Below, in pieces: positions 63,922 through 64,000 of a stretch of DNA of 64,000 nucleotides. A program made the translations under genes and the position numbers. A model generated the notes under the pieces. That model was not told the DNA's origin. It saw only the letters and a list, made by a program, of their open reading frames with translations, and searched no databases. Source of the DNA: Roseimarinus sediminis (lineage in GTDB: Bacteria > Bacteroidota > Bacteroidia > Bacteroidales > Prolixibacteraceae). Location of the stretch: contig NZ_JBNPXV010000018.1 in the NCBI RefSeq assembly GCF_050433125.1, positions 1 to 64,000 on the forward strand, read 5' to 3'. Each line of letters opens with the position of its first letter. Positions within the stretch are counted from its first letter, which is position 1.

Positions 63922-64000
63922 TGGGGCAGTGTAGTGCGCATTTAGGTTCTTATTTGCATGCGAGGTAAAGGTTATGGAATTGTTTTATTCGAACGATGTA

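Noticed and set aside
1..64000. tRNA, rRNA, transposase, phage or toxin-antitoxin genes
   Set aside because: None seen on reading the annotated and gene-free stretches; the only mobile-like sign is the broken four-helix-bundle gene and the repeats.

Overview
The window looks like the chromosome of an anaerobic or facultative member of the Bacteroidota, probably Bacteroidales/Marinilabiliales; I cannot name the genus. Four things point there: repeated DUF4249 plus TonB-dependent receptor pairs, a type IX secretion (T9SS) C-terminal sorting signal, Bacteroidota-type promoters (TTG-N18-20-TAnnTTTG), and 2-oxoacid:ferredoxin oxidoreductases in place of dehydrogenase complexes. I saw no rRNA, tRNA, CRISPR array, transposase or prophage genes.

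Layout. 1-8.8 kb (+): a surface-protein region. Two ~0.7 kb near-identical untranslated leaders each precede an unrelated lipoprotein gene. The first heads lipoprotein-DUF4249-TonB receptor, the second lipoprotein-outer membrane protein, and the region ends in the C-terminal stump of another TonB receptor. 8.8-11.9 kb: a secreted protein, a sulfide:quinone-reductase-like flavoprotein and two small membrane proteins. 12-15.9 kb (-): etfB-etfA-acyl-CoA dehydrogenase. 16-22.2 kb (-): a second receptor operon (receptor-DUF4249-MG2/plug protein-small secreted protein). 22.3-24.7 kb (-): AraC regulator, pirin and YceI. 24.8-33.1 kb: a GH3 glycosidase with a PA14 insert, a two-component-propeller histidine kinase, a small anchored protein and a second histidine kinase.

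33-45 kb: leucine biosynthesis. leuA-leuC-(broken four-helix-bundle gene)-leuD-second synthase form one minus-strand operon, preceded by what looks like a complete peptide-coding attenuator (22-codon Ile/Leu/Val-rich leader plus terminator). leuB lies 5 kb further on, separated by a dipeptidyl peptidase and two plus-strand surface-protein genes. 45-54.3 kb (-): a 1828-residue T9SS adhesin-like protein with an odd tyrosine-rich segment, a 738-residue lipoprotein and a DUF5723 outer membrane protein. 54.7-61.8 kb: indolepyruvate:ferredoxin oxidoreductase (iorA, iorB), YjbQ, gamma carbonic anhydrase, and 2-oxoglutarate:ferredoxin oxidoreductase (korA-korB). 61.9-62.8 kb is a gene-free island of tandem repeats, followed by an outer membrane protein gene with a TTG start.

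The most distinctive signals are regulatory and structural: the leuA attenuator, the duplicated leader carrying its own promoter and ~330-400 nt of untranslated RNA, and the many exact-period minisatellites (7, 8, 10, 14 and 60 bp), mostly beside stop codons. I do not see a complete, obviously new defence or secretion system. The best candidates for undescribed biology are the duplicated leader/lipoprotein arrangement and the DUF4249-receptor operons.
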